NCBI GenBank assembly: GCA_003024175.1 | Contig: MDYQ01000008.1 | Location: 202,591-266,590 of the forward strand | Direction: 5' to 3' | Length of the DNA stretch: 64,000 bases | DNA from: Planoprotostelium fungivorum | Lineage: Eukaryota > Evosea > Variosea > Cavosteliida > Cavosteliaceae | Shown here: positions 33,101 through 43,599 of the stretch, one piece after another | Layout of the letters: every line of letters begins with the position of its first letter | How positions within the stretch are numbered: the first letter of the stretch is position 1 | Program-made: the position numbers and the translations under genes | The notes under the pieces: model-generated | Seen by the model: only the letters and a program-made list of their open reading frames with translations | The model's database searches: none | Told to the model about the DNA's origin: nothing

Positions 33101-34584
33101 ATGCTCATCATCATCATGTTGGTGATCATCATCATGCACACGGTGATGATCAAATAGTGATGTCTCACCTTTCCACGAGTGATTCCATCGAAAATCTTCG
33201 ATAACCTGTCGATCTCCTCCTCCCTCCCATACAGCCTCTGCGATATCCTGAATCGACTCCTCATGTCTTCCCCTCCCACGATGAAATCAGCCGCCAAACC
33301 TCCACCCAACAGATCCATACACTTTAACAGATCCGATTGAATACCGAAAACGCTCTGGTAACGATCATCTGCATTCTTCGCCAGCATCTTTAAAACAACG
33401 TGAGACAGTGATGTGGGGATCTTACATGTGTCAGTCTGTGAGGGAGAGTAAGAGGTTCACGTTTGTATCGATGTCGTGCGGGGGGGTTGGATTCTTTGCG
33501 ATGTGAGCGTAGATGAGACGAGATGGTTCGGCGTCGTAGAAAGGAGTGTGGCCACAGAGGAGGCTGTACAAGACAACGCCCAGAGAATAATAATCCGTAC
33601 GATAATCGATGTCCTGCGATCGTCAATCTACAACGATGGCCGAATCATCACCTTGTTCATCCTACCGGTCTGCTCTGTGTAACGTGTCGGTGAATGATGT
33701 AGAGGCTGCACGTCTACTCACCAGGTGAAATGTACTGTAGATCTCTTCCGTGCAGCAGCTGGCTGTCGAAGGTGGCTTGGTATTGTTTCTCCAGCACAGA
33801 AGCCGCAGAGAAGTCGATGTATTTGATCTGAAGCTCTCGGTCGACCAGGATGTGAAGAGGAGAGATGTTCCTGTGGATGACGCCATCGGAGTGGATGGCA
33901 CCGATTCCCTTGATGCAGTTCAAACTGAGACGTAAGAACTGGAGGACGTCTAATTTTCCGACCTGGTTCAAAGTCAGGTAGAGGGGAGGGTGACGCTCAC
34001 TCGTTCGATGAGAGTCGGGATGGAAACACCATCGAAGTGATTCATGATGATTGAATGGCCAGAATAGAGATTCTTCTGCAATCCAAGATAACCGACGACG
34101 TAATTGTTTTGTCTCTCGGTTAGCATCAGTCCGATCTGTATCTGATCTTTCATTGAGATGTGTGTAAATCATTACGCTCCTGTAGACATCTGATTTGATG
34201 GTCTCTCACGTCTCTTCTGTATCTTTTCCACAGAGCTGAACTGGGATAACCGTGGTGTGCACACTTGATGGTCACGGGTGCTGGCTGATCTGTGCGGAAT
34301 ACGACACTGTTTGGTCCTCTATACAGAACCTGTTGATGTTCAGTCGAAATCATCCTGTCAATCGAACGATAACGTCAGAACTCTCATCAATCACCTCAGT
34401 GGCAGAGACTTCATCCTGTACCACCGGCTGAGCATTCCCATGTTGATTCCCCCCTGCAATCGATCAACCTCTCATTTTAATTGCATTCTTCACCCTGTGA
34501 AGATGCCGGGCTGGGAGGTGCAGAGCCGTCTAAGATCGACACCACAGTGTCTGAATCTGAGTCGCTCCCGTCTGGCCCATCCAT
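27136..34584 (-). CDS. Giant signalling protein: kinase-like domain, AAA-type NTPase, GAF, degenerate histidine-kinase end
   Basis: About 30 exons. It starts MDGPDGSDSDSDTVVSILDG. A protein-kinase fold follows (QVLYRGPNSVVFRTDQPAPV; HSDGVIHRNISPLHILVD; KYIDFSAASVL; YYSLGVVLYSLLCGHTPF). HRN and DFS replace HRD and DFG, so catalysis is doubtful. Next is an AAA-type NTPase with Walker A GYSGVGKT near 33020 and Walker B LVLFLDDLQWADIP near 32530. A helical repeat region of about 2 kb follows (YARGNYDAAEKKYPILLEKC, HHCFAHRWFGGDSLASAVSV), then a GAF domain (HTDTKPEQLLRIMIRALLEH to RDGRLL and GVVYLENNLV). Last comes a histidine-kinase-like end (RYLMENVATIFGPGLESRG) with a poor N-box (VIHMASFACRMKE) and G-box (ISMEGIGE), ending SKKRKWSVADS. 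Fungal Chk1-like and bacterial kinases share this domain order. It probably works as an NTP-driven sensor or scaffold. Confidence 0.82.
29535..29618. repeat. Seven copies of a 12-bp tandem repeat (GATGATGTTTGT)
   Basis: A perfect 12-bp period inside an intron of the giant kinase-like gene. The neighbouring introns of that gene hold GATCATGATGA-type simple sequence without a clean period. Confidence 0.9.
30507..30579 (-). repeat. 73-nt intron of the giant gene with CCATCTACAACGAACCACTC
   Basis: The core and its right flank (ACCACTCTGACTAC) closely resemble the GH127 intron at 11425 (GAGCCACTCTGACACC), although the genes are unrelated. The intron begins GTGAGTCACC and ends CTCCCCAG. Confidence 0.75.
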
Positions 34585-34838
34585 GTTGTGCCTGCGATCG
34601 CTGTTGTGGTCGTAGCAACCGAAATTCCGATCTATCAAACGTCAGCGAAGGTGCATTCATTCTCCTCCATGGCCACAAAGGTGAGACGTCTTTCGCGCTC
34701 ACTTAAAACAAAATCATGGAGACGTGACGCGATAGAATAACAGACTTATACACCCTTCCTTTATACAAGTGAGGTCCATCGTCATGCTGAATCACTCCAA
34801 CTCAATGCGGATGAACATGACGAGGGTGACGGTGATGA

Positions 34839-35923
34839 TCACTGGTACATTCCAAGACCATTGCCCTTGCCTCCACCACTTCTCTCGAAACCGACGACGA
34901 CCAGATCGGCCGCATCTCCCTCGGTCATCTCGATGCACCACTCATACCTCCTGATGTCGAACCCTTTCTCTCTCAGTCTCCTTCTCTTCTTCACCTCTCA
35001 CCCTTCGAATCATTCGGGTCTAAAGTGATTCTACCACCGTGGATAACGTTGCCGCAGCCACTCGAACGAGTAGAACGGAGGGAGATCGGATGATCGCCGG
35101 CGTTTCGTAAGATGATGAAACCTGTTATGTGATTCAGGCTTTTGTGATAGGAATCGGGCTCAATCGAGAGGTTCGTGCTCATGTGATGAGTTGAGTGATC
35201 GATTGAGCATTCAAATGGTGAGAATAGTATGATGGATGTAGTCGAGATGACGTTCACCTGTTGCGTGTAAAAAGTCGAAGAGGGCAGCAGGGGTAGGGAA
35301 GGTGATGTATGTGCTTCGATTCGACAGAGTTCCTCTCATGAGGCCCCATTTGCATTCGATGTCAGACGCTGTGGACTCTCGAACGCCTTGCTCTGCGCTG
35401 TGGGGTGAGATGACCATCTTCCCTCGGTTCTGATGGACGTTAGTTTTGAAGACGAAAGTGGAAGTCCCACTTTGACGGGTTCTTCTGGGGCGCTGTCGCT
35501 CTTGATTCGATCATGACATCGTGATAATTCGAAAGAAGGGTGAGGCATCAGATCGGGGTGACAAGCCATGACGTCACTGATGGTGTCTCTCAGAGCGAAA
35601 CAAGGGTTTAGCTGGGTTACGTCAGGAATGATATGGCTGTCGAATGAGTCACCTGATGGACGGAAAGATGCCCTTTTGTAATGGGACAACTTTGATTTAA
35701 TTCTATCCACTGTAGTGCGGGTGAGATGATGTGATAATGGAACATGTCGCACCGTCTCTATAGCACTTCTTTCAAAACAATGACCATAAGGAGTACATAC
35801 TGGGTCCTGCATGAATTCTGCATTTCAATCAGTGTAACGATGAATCAAACGATGCTCACCCAATGTGATTGGACACATGAAATGGTCAAGGTTTACGATA
35901 ACAGTGGGCCCTGTTGCTGCCAT
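34839..35923 (-). CDS. U-box protein, probable E3 ubiquitin ligase
   Basis: The start is MAATGPTVIVNLDHFMCPIT, and LEFMQDPVCTPYGHCFERSA and IE(T)WIELNQSCPITKGHLSV after two introns make a complete U-box (residues ~12-65). The C-terminal part runs LNPCFALRDTISDVMACHP, then, after a GTGGGA...CATCAG intron, NRGKMVISPHSAEQG, STYITFPTPAALFDFLHATG, FIILRNAGDHPISLRSTRSS and RRYEWCIEMTEGDAADLVVV, ending GNGLGMYQ. That C-terminal domain may bind the substrate, but I do not recognise it. U-box proteins pair with E2 enzymes without zinc. The frame change near 35450 requires that intron, whose branch-like AACTAACG is one of the clearest in the window. Confidence 0.8.
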
Positions 35924-36027
35924 TCTAGTGTTGCTCAATTGGTCAGCCCCCTCTTGTGTGCTAGACATGATGGCCGAGATGCGAAAATGAATTGACCTCG
36001 GAATTGAATTTCATCGAATACAACCCT

Positions 36028-36928
36028 TCAGTCCTCTTTATACAACGACTGGACGACCCTAATGGCCTCCCCCCAGTTCTTCACCATGACCAAGTTGTTC
36101 CCCCTCCTCTCTCTTCTCTCTTCCATCCATCGTGTCACGTCTTCACAAAGTACTTCCCTCATTCCCACTCGATCCAATGTGTTCTTGATGCCCTCACCAT
36201 CACCGAGGACGAGACCCACTGAGGCAGACAAGAGGCAGATTAGATCCGTGTTGCTGTCTCCCGCATACACTGTTGTGGCTCTTCTGTCTCTGGAGATCCT
36301 CTTCATCTCCCTCTCCTTATGTTGTGCGATGCGTATGCCTCCCTCTCCTCTTAATCCGTCCGTACTCTTCGTCAATCGTCCGCTGCCCCTGCCGGTGTTG
36401 ACATCGATCTCTATCTCATTGGCACATATGGAGTGAGGTTGGCAAGATGGTAGCAGAGCCTTACGGATGAAGCGGGCCGACCAACCGACACTGATCACAT
36501 GATGTTCAACGTGCCTCAACACGGTCGATGCAAACTCATCCCAACCCTCTCGCAGTTGAACGGTCGTAGCTCTCTCTTCCAATTCTAGAGGATCACAGCC
36601 GAGAAATAATCCTCCCTCTTCGATTCTCTTCTGAGAGGCCAGTTCGATCGGATCTAAACTCTCGAGATAGCGAAACTGTTCGTGCAATGTGCCGCGTGGA
36701 CCGAATGACAGGTCGTGAGAAGATAGGTCGGACAGGTAAGCTTGCAGGTAGGAGGAGAAAGGTGGCCCGGGGTGGGAGCCGTCTGGTGGACAGATGGTAG
36801 CGATCGTATCTTGCGATGTGATCGTTTCGTCCCAATCTAGGAAAACGATTACATCCTTCTGCTACGATAAGTGAGATACAGACACGTGATGGTAGTACCT
36901 GGTTCATCGACCGCTTTTTGAAGATCAC
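36028..36928 (-). CDS. HAD-superfamily phosphatase
   Basis: Two exons: MIFKKRSMNQ, then an intron of about 40 nt, then KDVIVFLDWDETITSQDTI. DWDET is HAD motif I (nucleophile Asp plus Asp+2). Motif II is the Ser in HVISVGWSARFI (~residue 130), and motif III/IV is YAGDSNTDLICLLSA, with Lys/Arg-rich EREMKRISRDRR before it. The insertion between motifs I and II is helical, as in phosphoserine-phosphatase-like members of group IB. Substrate is unknown. Fungal homologues include cytosolic HAD phosphatases of the CTO1/PHOSPHO type. It diverges from the plus-strand gene at 37005 with only 76 bp between start codons. Confidence 0.8.
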
Positions 36929-37004
36929 CTAAAATTTCTGTTTTCGTCAAAATTATTGGATACTACAACGAGACTATCGATCGAGATGAACATCACCAGC
37001 AATC
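36929..37004. promoter_or_regulatory. Short divergent promoter region
   Basis: Seventy-six bases separate the starts of the HAD phosphatase (-) and the next gene (+). It contains one copy of the recurrent motif, ACTACAACGAGACTATCG, outside any translated intron, perhaps in a UTR. Confidence 0.45.
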
Positions 37005-37530
37005 ATGCCTCGCCCTCCTCGTCCCACTCACCCTGATGAGGCTCTCGCTAAAGCACCTGAATACAGTGCTCCTGTCTCATTTGTCATCAACACTCTGAAC
37101 TTTCCCGCTCGAGTGGTCTATAAACTCTTTGGTGAGGAGTACCCCGACGCTGAATTCCGCTGGAGAAGAGACATGCAGTGGTACAAGAATCACCCTGTCC
37201 TTCCGACTTACAAACAATGGGAGTGAGTCTCTCTGCATGCATCTACAGATGTGTCCATCGAATGTCTGACACCAATCAAGAATGTATGATCCCTCCTCAC
37301 CGTGGAACATCCCCAGAACCAGCATGAAACAGAATGCCAACTATCATCTGAACAAGTATGAGACGGCTTTACTCCAACTCGACGAGCGTTCTTTCTACCA
37401 GGGTCAACGCGTGAGTTTGACTCTTCGATGGAGACTGATTTGATTCTCTTAGCATCTGATTCTGGACAACAAATCTCACGAGGAGAGAAAGAAGAAGCAA
37501 CCCTTGGACAAAGTGGAGCCACTCAAGTGA
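37005..37530 (+). CDS. Conserved-looking small protein of unknown function
   Basis: Three exons, ~150 residues. It reads MPRPPRPTHPDEALAKAPEY, SFVINTLNFPARVVYKLFGE, FRWRRDMQWYKNHPVLPTYK, MYDPSSPWNIPRTSMKQNAN, ALLQLDERSFYQGQRHLILD, and a Lys-rich end. The basic, Trp/Tyr-rich composition with no signal peptide resembles accessory subunits of mitochondrial complexes, but I cannot name it. The stop TGA at 37528 is followed within 10 nt by AATAAA. Confidence 0.6.
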
Positions 37531-37622
37531 AAAGAATAAAACCACATCGCGCCCGAATCATAAATACATCATCTTCATTATATACACATGTTCGATTCAA
37601 CCCCATCATGTGCCCTCCCCTT

Positions 37623-39919
37623 CTAGTTGTACCACGTCCGGCACTTCTCAGAAGCCTCTTGCAGCTCGGCCTGGCTCATCACCTTCATCGACCGAACAAA
37701 CTCGGACGTCTGTGATTCCGGCTGCATCATCATCAGCATCGAAACCCAAAGAAACGATTCTCCCACCTCTCCCGACTGCGCGTGCAGTAGAGTCGAACTC
37801 TGCTGCAGTTGAACGTCCGTCAGAATCGAACCGAGAATCATGACTTTACGAAAGTTGATCAACTGTCATCTCGTCATCATCTCGACTCTTCGTCTCTGTT
37901 TCACCTCTCTGTCTTGCACCGTGACGAAATTTGGATTGCCCTCGATCGAAAATAAAATGTCCTTTAGATACAAGCCTAAATAGGGTATCATGGCATATTT
38001 GTGTGACGGATAATATTCTCCCGCGTTGACCATGGTAGACAGTCTGGCCAGCTGAGATTGGGTCAACACGGTCACGCCGTAACGACATGTCACCTCAGCA
38101 CGGTACGTACGAAAATTCCCAGAAGGTTCCATGAGAGCCTCTATGGGCAAGAGACAGCTGAGCCTCTTGGGTGACAGCATCCTCACGAAAAAATTGACGC
38201 ATTGTAGATTGAGTCCGGCGTAAATGGCCATCATGTCGTTGAAGTCGTTCATCTCGAGGCAACACACGGCCGTCTGCTTCGATCAATCTACAACGCTGTA
38301 GATGGATCTCACCTCTATGAATTTGATGATGGTTCGCTTCTGTGACTTCTTGTCTTTACAAGAGAGGATTTCACTTGCCACCCAGTAGCTGATGCGATTG
38401 AAGAGGTCAGTCATTTTCGTTACGTTCGGTGAATGGATCTTCTTTGTGTCGTTGTCGTTCCACATCGCATCCGCAAATTCCAGTTTGACCTTTATCTTGG
38501 TGTAGATGGACAGAGTGGCAGAGTGTAGACGGCAGGCGGTCACACTCGGTGTGATCTTTTGGGATTTTAATGTGAGAGGAGACAGCATGAGGCTGTTCGT
38601 GTCGGTCGAATGCTTCGCGTTGTCTTCAAGATTCACCTCGAAACTTTGTCGCTGAGTAGCTGCTCTTCAATTGTTGCTGATCGCATGAGCTCACCACCTG
38701 TGGAGGTGAGAAAGAATAAACCGAAATAAAACATGTACCGTCGATGATGGACTGCAGGGACTCAGCGTCGTAGGCGAGACCGTCACGGTGAAGGCGATTG
38801 CAGAATTCAGATAGCATGTTGATGAAATTGTCTTTGTATTGTCTCTGCATTCGAGATGCTGCAATAAGCTCTTCTGATGTGATGGTTTCCTTTGTATCGT
38901 CAATATCGAGATGAAGAGATGTCTTTGAGTCGACTCACCAGCCATAAGAACATGAATTGAAGGAGTCTGGAATGAGATGTCAGATGATGCTGAAAGATTG
39001 TAAGAAGTCACCTCTTCCTCTTCCATGAAGTCGCTTCGAACTCTTCGTAGAACTTCAGACATTCTTTGAGGATCTCATAACACGTGACTCCGAAACTGAT
39101 ACTACTTTGGAAAAAACAGTTCATGATTCGTCCCTCTATTCTATGTCACCCAATGTTCGAAAGGTTCGTAAGATTGTCTCACCATCATTCAGAAAGATGA
39201 GCCAATAGATAATACTCTCCAGTGTTCCATTGATGGGCAACTGCTTCATGATCGGTGTCGTTGGCTCTTCTAATTTTTGAAGATCCAGGACACTACCCGA
39301 TCGTGTCGTCAATCGTCTTGAGATAGTACCAGATAGAGACTTCAATTTGGGTGTGCTCTCGGCTGAGACACTCGGCCTTCGGCTGTTGCTAGAATATGTC
39401 GGTGTGGACCATTCGAATTGGATCTCTTCAGAGTCATCACAAGCCTCTCCTATCTTGAGTCTCTCCCTCGATAGTTTCGAATCCTCGACGAATCTGACAG
39501 ATTCAATCGACATGTATGAGGAGTAAGTCGAGATACCTGCGAATCTGCTGCTGTTGCCAGATTTGCAGCTTCTGCTGGAAAGACAATCCGTCGAAACGTG
39601 GAGAGCGATCTCCAATCTTTCTCGGCGTGACCAATTTATCTTGTTGTGAGACAGACCTCTTCAGAGGTGCCAACCCAATGTGAAACTACCAACCTCTCAA
39701 TTCACTCCTCCCAACACTATCATCTCTCACCTGTGATGCGCTCATCTTCCCCTCTGACCTCTTTCTGTCCTGTCTCGATGTTTCCATAGTCACGCCAGAC
39801 CGACGTTGAGGTTGACCACTCCGAACCAATCTTGTGAATTTCCTTGGCGTTATAAATTTTATGTCAATCGGCCCTACTATAAGCACTTTGGTAACCTTGT
39901 GGAGCCCAAGAGGAGACAT
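37623..39919 (-). CDS. Ras guanine-nucleotide exchange factor
   Basis: About ten exons. A Ser/Arg-rich N-terminus (start MSPLGLHKVTKVL, or the inner METSRQDRKRSEG) and a Gln-rich part (FQQKLQIWQQQQIRR) precede a RasGEF_N-like segment (NGTLESIIYWLIFLND). The catalytic Cdc25-homology domain contains MTDLFNRISYWVASEIL, KRTIIKFIETAVCCLEMNDF, NDMMAIYAGLNLQCVNFF, IPYLGLYLKDILFSIEGNPN, LINFRKVMILGSILTDVQL and ends EASEKCRTWYN. Such proteins exchange GDP for GTP on Ras; amoebae use them in chemotaxis and macropinocytosis. The intron at 38274-38312 carries a near-perfect palindromic form of the recurrent element. Confidence 0.85.
38274..38312 (-). repeat. 39-nt RasGEF intron with near-palindromic double core
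   Basis: It contains CCATCTACAGCGTTGTAGAT, an 18-nt inverted repeat with one mismatch, starting seven nt after the GTGAG donor. It joins KFIE to TAVCCLEM in the RasGEF domain. Confidence 0.8.
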
Positions 39920-40159
39920 AAGGTGGGAAACGTGCTTCTATTTCGGTTGCGGTTACGAGGATAAAATCTTAAGATCACCAGCGCGACGCTGGGAGGGAAA
40001 GACGCGGTAAATGCCTTTGGTTATATAGATGGGGTGATCACGCAACTGTTGCAACGGCCGCGTTCTTATGGCAAATTGGTCGTGCTCTGGAAGTGGAAAT
40101 AAGCATTCATTGGAAGGCCCCAAAACCAAATTGGGACGAGTTTTACTCTTTCCTTGCTT

Positions 40160-41253
40160 TTATCTCTTCTCCCACAACTTGATCGTTCCATCCAAAGAGG
40201 AAGACAACAATTGATCGTCCGTCGGGTGGTAAGATAGACTGACCGGCGTGTCCTTGTGACCTTCGATCCGGTCTACCACCTTTCCCTCCACCAGGTCCCA
40301 GACGTAAATGTGACGATCTTCCGAACCGCTAAAGACGAAAGCGTCATCGTTGCTGAAGCAACTCTGGATCTTCCACGTGGTGTTCCTGTGGCCTTTGTAC
40401 GTGTTGAGGAGGGTGCCGTCGCTCTTGTCTAAGAAGCGGACGGTGCTGTCTAATGAGCTGGAGAGGATGCAGTTCTGGTCGTGGGATAAAGTAACGGATG
40501 TAACCTGTTTTTCGGATCAGAAGAGTGAAGATGGTGATGATGGTGATTTCTGTGAGATGTGACTCACCGGATGACCTATCGTGTCAGTTTCGAGTTCTCC
40601 CTTTCTGATGTCGTACAATCGGATGTGTCCATCGACACTCGCCGTAAGGATCTCCACGCCGTACACTTTCACGATGGTGATACTGTCCACTGCGTGTTCT
40701 ATGGTTTGAATTGGTTCATATGTATTTGATTTAAGATCCCAGAACTGTGATTTCGTGTGAGCTGTGTTCTTCATTGATATGATCGATAGGAATCAATATC
40801 ACATCATACGCATGAAACGATCGAGATGGTGTAGGGTTTGCATCACCTTTATCGTTTTATCGTATGACCCACTGACGAGAACAGATTGATCATCATTGAA
40901 GGCGACGCAATTGATTCGATTCTCGTGGCCCTTTAATCTACGAAGTGTCCTTCCGTCTAATACATCCCATAGAAATATCTGCTTGTCACCTCCGCATGAG
41001 GCCTCAAGATCGAATCAGATACATCGCGATTGAAATCACTCACAATCATGCGATTATCTTTACATAGGGCCAAGTCTAACACTTCTCTACCGTGTCCAGC
41101 GTATGATTTGATTTGTTTCCCCGTTGCAGGATTCCACAGGGTGACTTTGCGATCACCTCCACCGCTGACACAATAATTACCATTCTTATTGAAGCGTACT
41201 ACGTGTGTCCCTCCTTCATGTCCTGGAAGACTGGCCACCTCCTGCCAAGTCAT
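40160..41253 (-). CDS. WDR83: WD40 protein WDR83/MORG1
   Basis: Five or so exons. It begins MTWQEVASLPGHEGGTHVVR, then FNKNGNYCVSGGGDRKVTLW and NPATGKQIKSYAGHGREVLD. It continues with GGDKQIFLWDVLDGRTLRRL, KGHENRINCVAFNDDQSVLV, DSITIVKVYGVEILTASVDG, HIRLYDIRKGELETDTIGHP, QNCILSSSLDSTVRFLDKSD, and HPTDDQLLSSSLDGTIKLWE. Seven WD repeats and the order of motifs match WDR83/MORG1, a scaffold for ERK signalling that is also found in spliceosomal C complexes. A 5' UTR intron ending TTTTTCCAG just before the start seems likely. Confidence 0.85.
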
Positions 41254-41490
41254 CGTGTTGTGCTGGAAAAACAATTCACACGATTTATATGAGGCACATT
41301 CCGAGAAACATCGCCACACAGCAAAACCAAGGCAGTTCTGCTTGAACGAAACGCGCGAAGAAAACAGAAACGGATCACCATCATCCACAGACCCTTAAGA
41401 AACTGGTGAGTTCTATTCGTTTGGCATAATGTATGCATGTATCGTTGATATATAAACGACGTGGAACATGTCTAACTTTATGTAGTTTAT

Positions 41491-42303
41491 ATGACCACCC
41501 CCTCTCGCCCTCGAAACGACCTTTATCTAAAAGGTCTCAAGACGACCAACAACAAGAGAGATGTTCTTGCCGCTGACGTTAGGAGACTCACCGATGAAGA
41601 GGCCAATGGGGCGGCGAAGATGGCCACCTTTGCTTGGATTACGACGGCCTCGGACATAGAATTGGATGGATGCCTTACACTTTCTAAAGAGGCATTCATA
41701 GACGCCGTAAAGTCGAAAGGACCTACGACCGCAGGTGAGTCGATTTCTGATGATCTTGATGGCGTCGTAAAGAAGATCATGTTTGAAATGATCACATGAA
41801 ATTCAGGTGTTCAAGAAAAGATAGACCAGGCTGCGCGGGACTACCCCCTGTTTTACTCGCCTAGACTTGCAGCAGTGAGTCCATTCTGGTTTGGGGAAGT
41901 CTTCCAGCAAGGCACCTTCTACACTGTCACGTTCACTGCCATCATCGTACCGACCTATTTTGTAACCAGGCGTGCGTACTGGCTCCGCAAGTTTGCAGCC
42001 GTACCCAAGACGGACCAGCTAATGATCGACCGCTGGCGATACAAGCTTGGCATGCCGCATGCAACCCCAGATACTGTGGAGGCAGACCTTCGCTCCTCTC
42101 TGATGAAGAGCTTTTGTGGCCGCGGGGCAACGTTGGCCTACATAGCGACGCTCATCGGAACCAGAATCCCGGAATTCTTCCGCAAGAGGTGGAACAATAC
42201 TGCCAATACCGCAACAAAGGCCACAAACACGACGAAGGCTACCAATACCGCGACAAAGGCTGTTGACATTGTCACACCTCCCACTGGTATATCCTTCAAA
42301 TAA
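41491..42303 (+). CDS. Uncharacterised protein with one hydrophobic segment and Thr/Lys repeats
   Basis: Two exons: MTTPSRPRNDLYLKGLKTTN ... EAFIDAVKSKGPTTA, an intron of about 70 nt, then GVQEKIDQAARDYPLFYSPR. A hydrophobic segment (FYTVTFTAIIVPTYFV) near residue 125 is followed by positive residues. The C-terminus holds TANTATKATNTTKATNTATK. TAA is followed by AAATAG and AATAATC. It occupies the place where the 5' exons of the downstream monooxygenase should be. Exon length and base use differ somewhat from its neighbours. I recognise no family. Confidence 0.6.
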
Positions 42304-42354
42304 ATAGAAATAATCTTATTTTATGTACACTGTGCTTTAATATCCCTGCCTCAG

Positions 42355-43376
42355 CATCCACCGAACCGAACTGATCCACACCCTTCATGATGCCGCCGAG
42401 AAATTAGGCGTCAAGTTCCTCTTCTCGAAGAAGGCCATCAGAGTGGAAGAAACGGAGAAAGAGGCAACGGTCTACTTTGAAGACGGTACAAAGTTGACGG
42501 CGGATCTGATCGTTGGATTCGATGGCATCCATTCCAAAATGAGGGCACACGTGATTGGCAATGATTCCATCAAGCCTAGATACACTGGCCAGACCGGTAT
42601 AGCAGCGTCCGCCCAAAAGGTGAGATCATCATGCCCTGCATGTTACGAAGAAATAAATTGACGGCGATGCAGGCGAACATTCGGTTTCCATCAGGTGGTG
42701 ATTATCGACTCCCATGTGCCATCTTTGGACAGAAGGGACTCTTTGCCATCTTCTCCAGTGATGCGAAGGGGGAAGCTGTCACCTGCGTAGCCGTCTGTAA
42801 TTTTGACTCTGATCGAGGCCGCGAGGGCTGGGCCGAATTTGCCAAGGAGGAAGCTCTATCCCACATGAGAGATACTTACGCCGGATGGTCGGAGGTGAAG
42901 AGTAGAAATGTCTGAAGACATCTCCTGACTCGAACGTGCAGCCCGTCAAGAGCATCATGGAATCGATTCAGCAGGAATACGTTCACATCTGGCCCCAGTA
43001 CGATCTACCCGAAATCGAGAGGTGGCGCACGAAGAGAGTTGTCATCGCGGGTGACGCTGTCCACGCGATGGCCCCGGCGGGAGGACAAGGAACATCTCAA
43101 GCTTTAGAGGATGCCGCCCTCTTAGTCAGGTCTCTGTGTCTCATCTCGGAGACTCGCTCATTGGAAGATGTGCTCGACGTTTGGGAGGGAAAGAGGAAAG
43201 AGAGAGTTCGATTTGCTGCGGAGATGACGAAGAAGAGCACGGAATCGAGGAAACAGACTTCATCGTGGCTGAAACAAGTCGTGAAGGAGTGGGTCATGTG
43301 GGCTTATCTCTACTGGAGAGGAAGTGCTGTGTCGGAGAACTTGTACATGTATGATGTCAAAAAGGTCGATTTGTGA
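42355..43376 (+). CDS. FAD-dependent monooxygenase, 5' exons absent
   Basis: The first recognisable exon follows a CTGCCTCAG acceptor and reads IHRTELIHTLHDAAEKLGVK, VTVYFEDGTKLTADLIVGFD-like sequence (here EATVYFEDGTKLTADLIVGF) and DGIHSKMRAHVIG. This is the middle of a class A flavoprotein hydroxylase (salicylate hydroxylase/kynurenine 3-monooxygenase type). Later exons hold AIFGQKGLFAIFSSDAKGE and KRVVIAGDAVHAMAPAGGQG, the GD motif that binds the FAD ribityl. The N-terminal GxGxxG dinucleotide fold, which should cover about 100 residues, is not found between 42303 and 42355 nor in the gene before it. It is therefore a truncated gene, or its first exons lie beyond the unrelated gene at 41491-42303. 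Confidence 0.7.
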
Positions 43377-43599
43377 GATAAAGGTTTGCGTTTTAGATTC
43401 TATGTCGCGTGGCCGGATGGATGTCACCAGCTCTACCAGCTCTCCTGTATAGACCCATCTTGGTCATACTGTTGATCCTGTGCGTGAATGCGAATTCCTC
43501 ACCAGAGAAAGCCAGACGACAGGAGAGAAATGGCCAAGAAAAGGTCTTGTCGTTCTTGTTCGTGTGACATCGAGGGTCTATCCTCTACCATATAACTCC

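Noticed and set aside
36958-36975. Core motif copy in the divergent promoter as a transcription-factor site
   Set aside because: One copy outside an intron is not enough; it may be a UTR intron remnant. Kept only as a note in the promoter entry.
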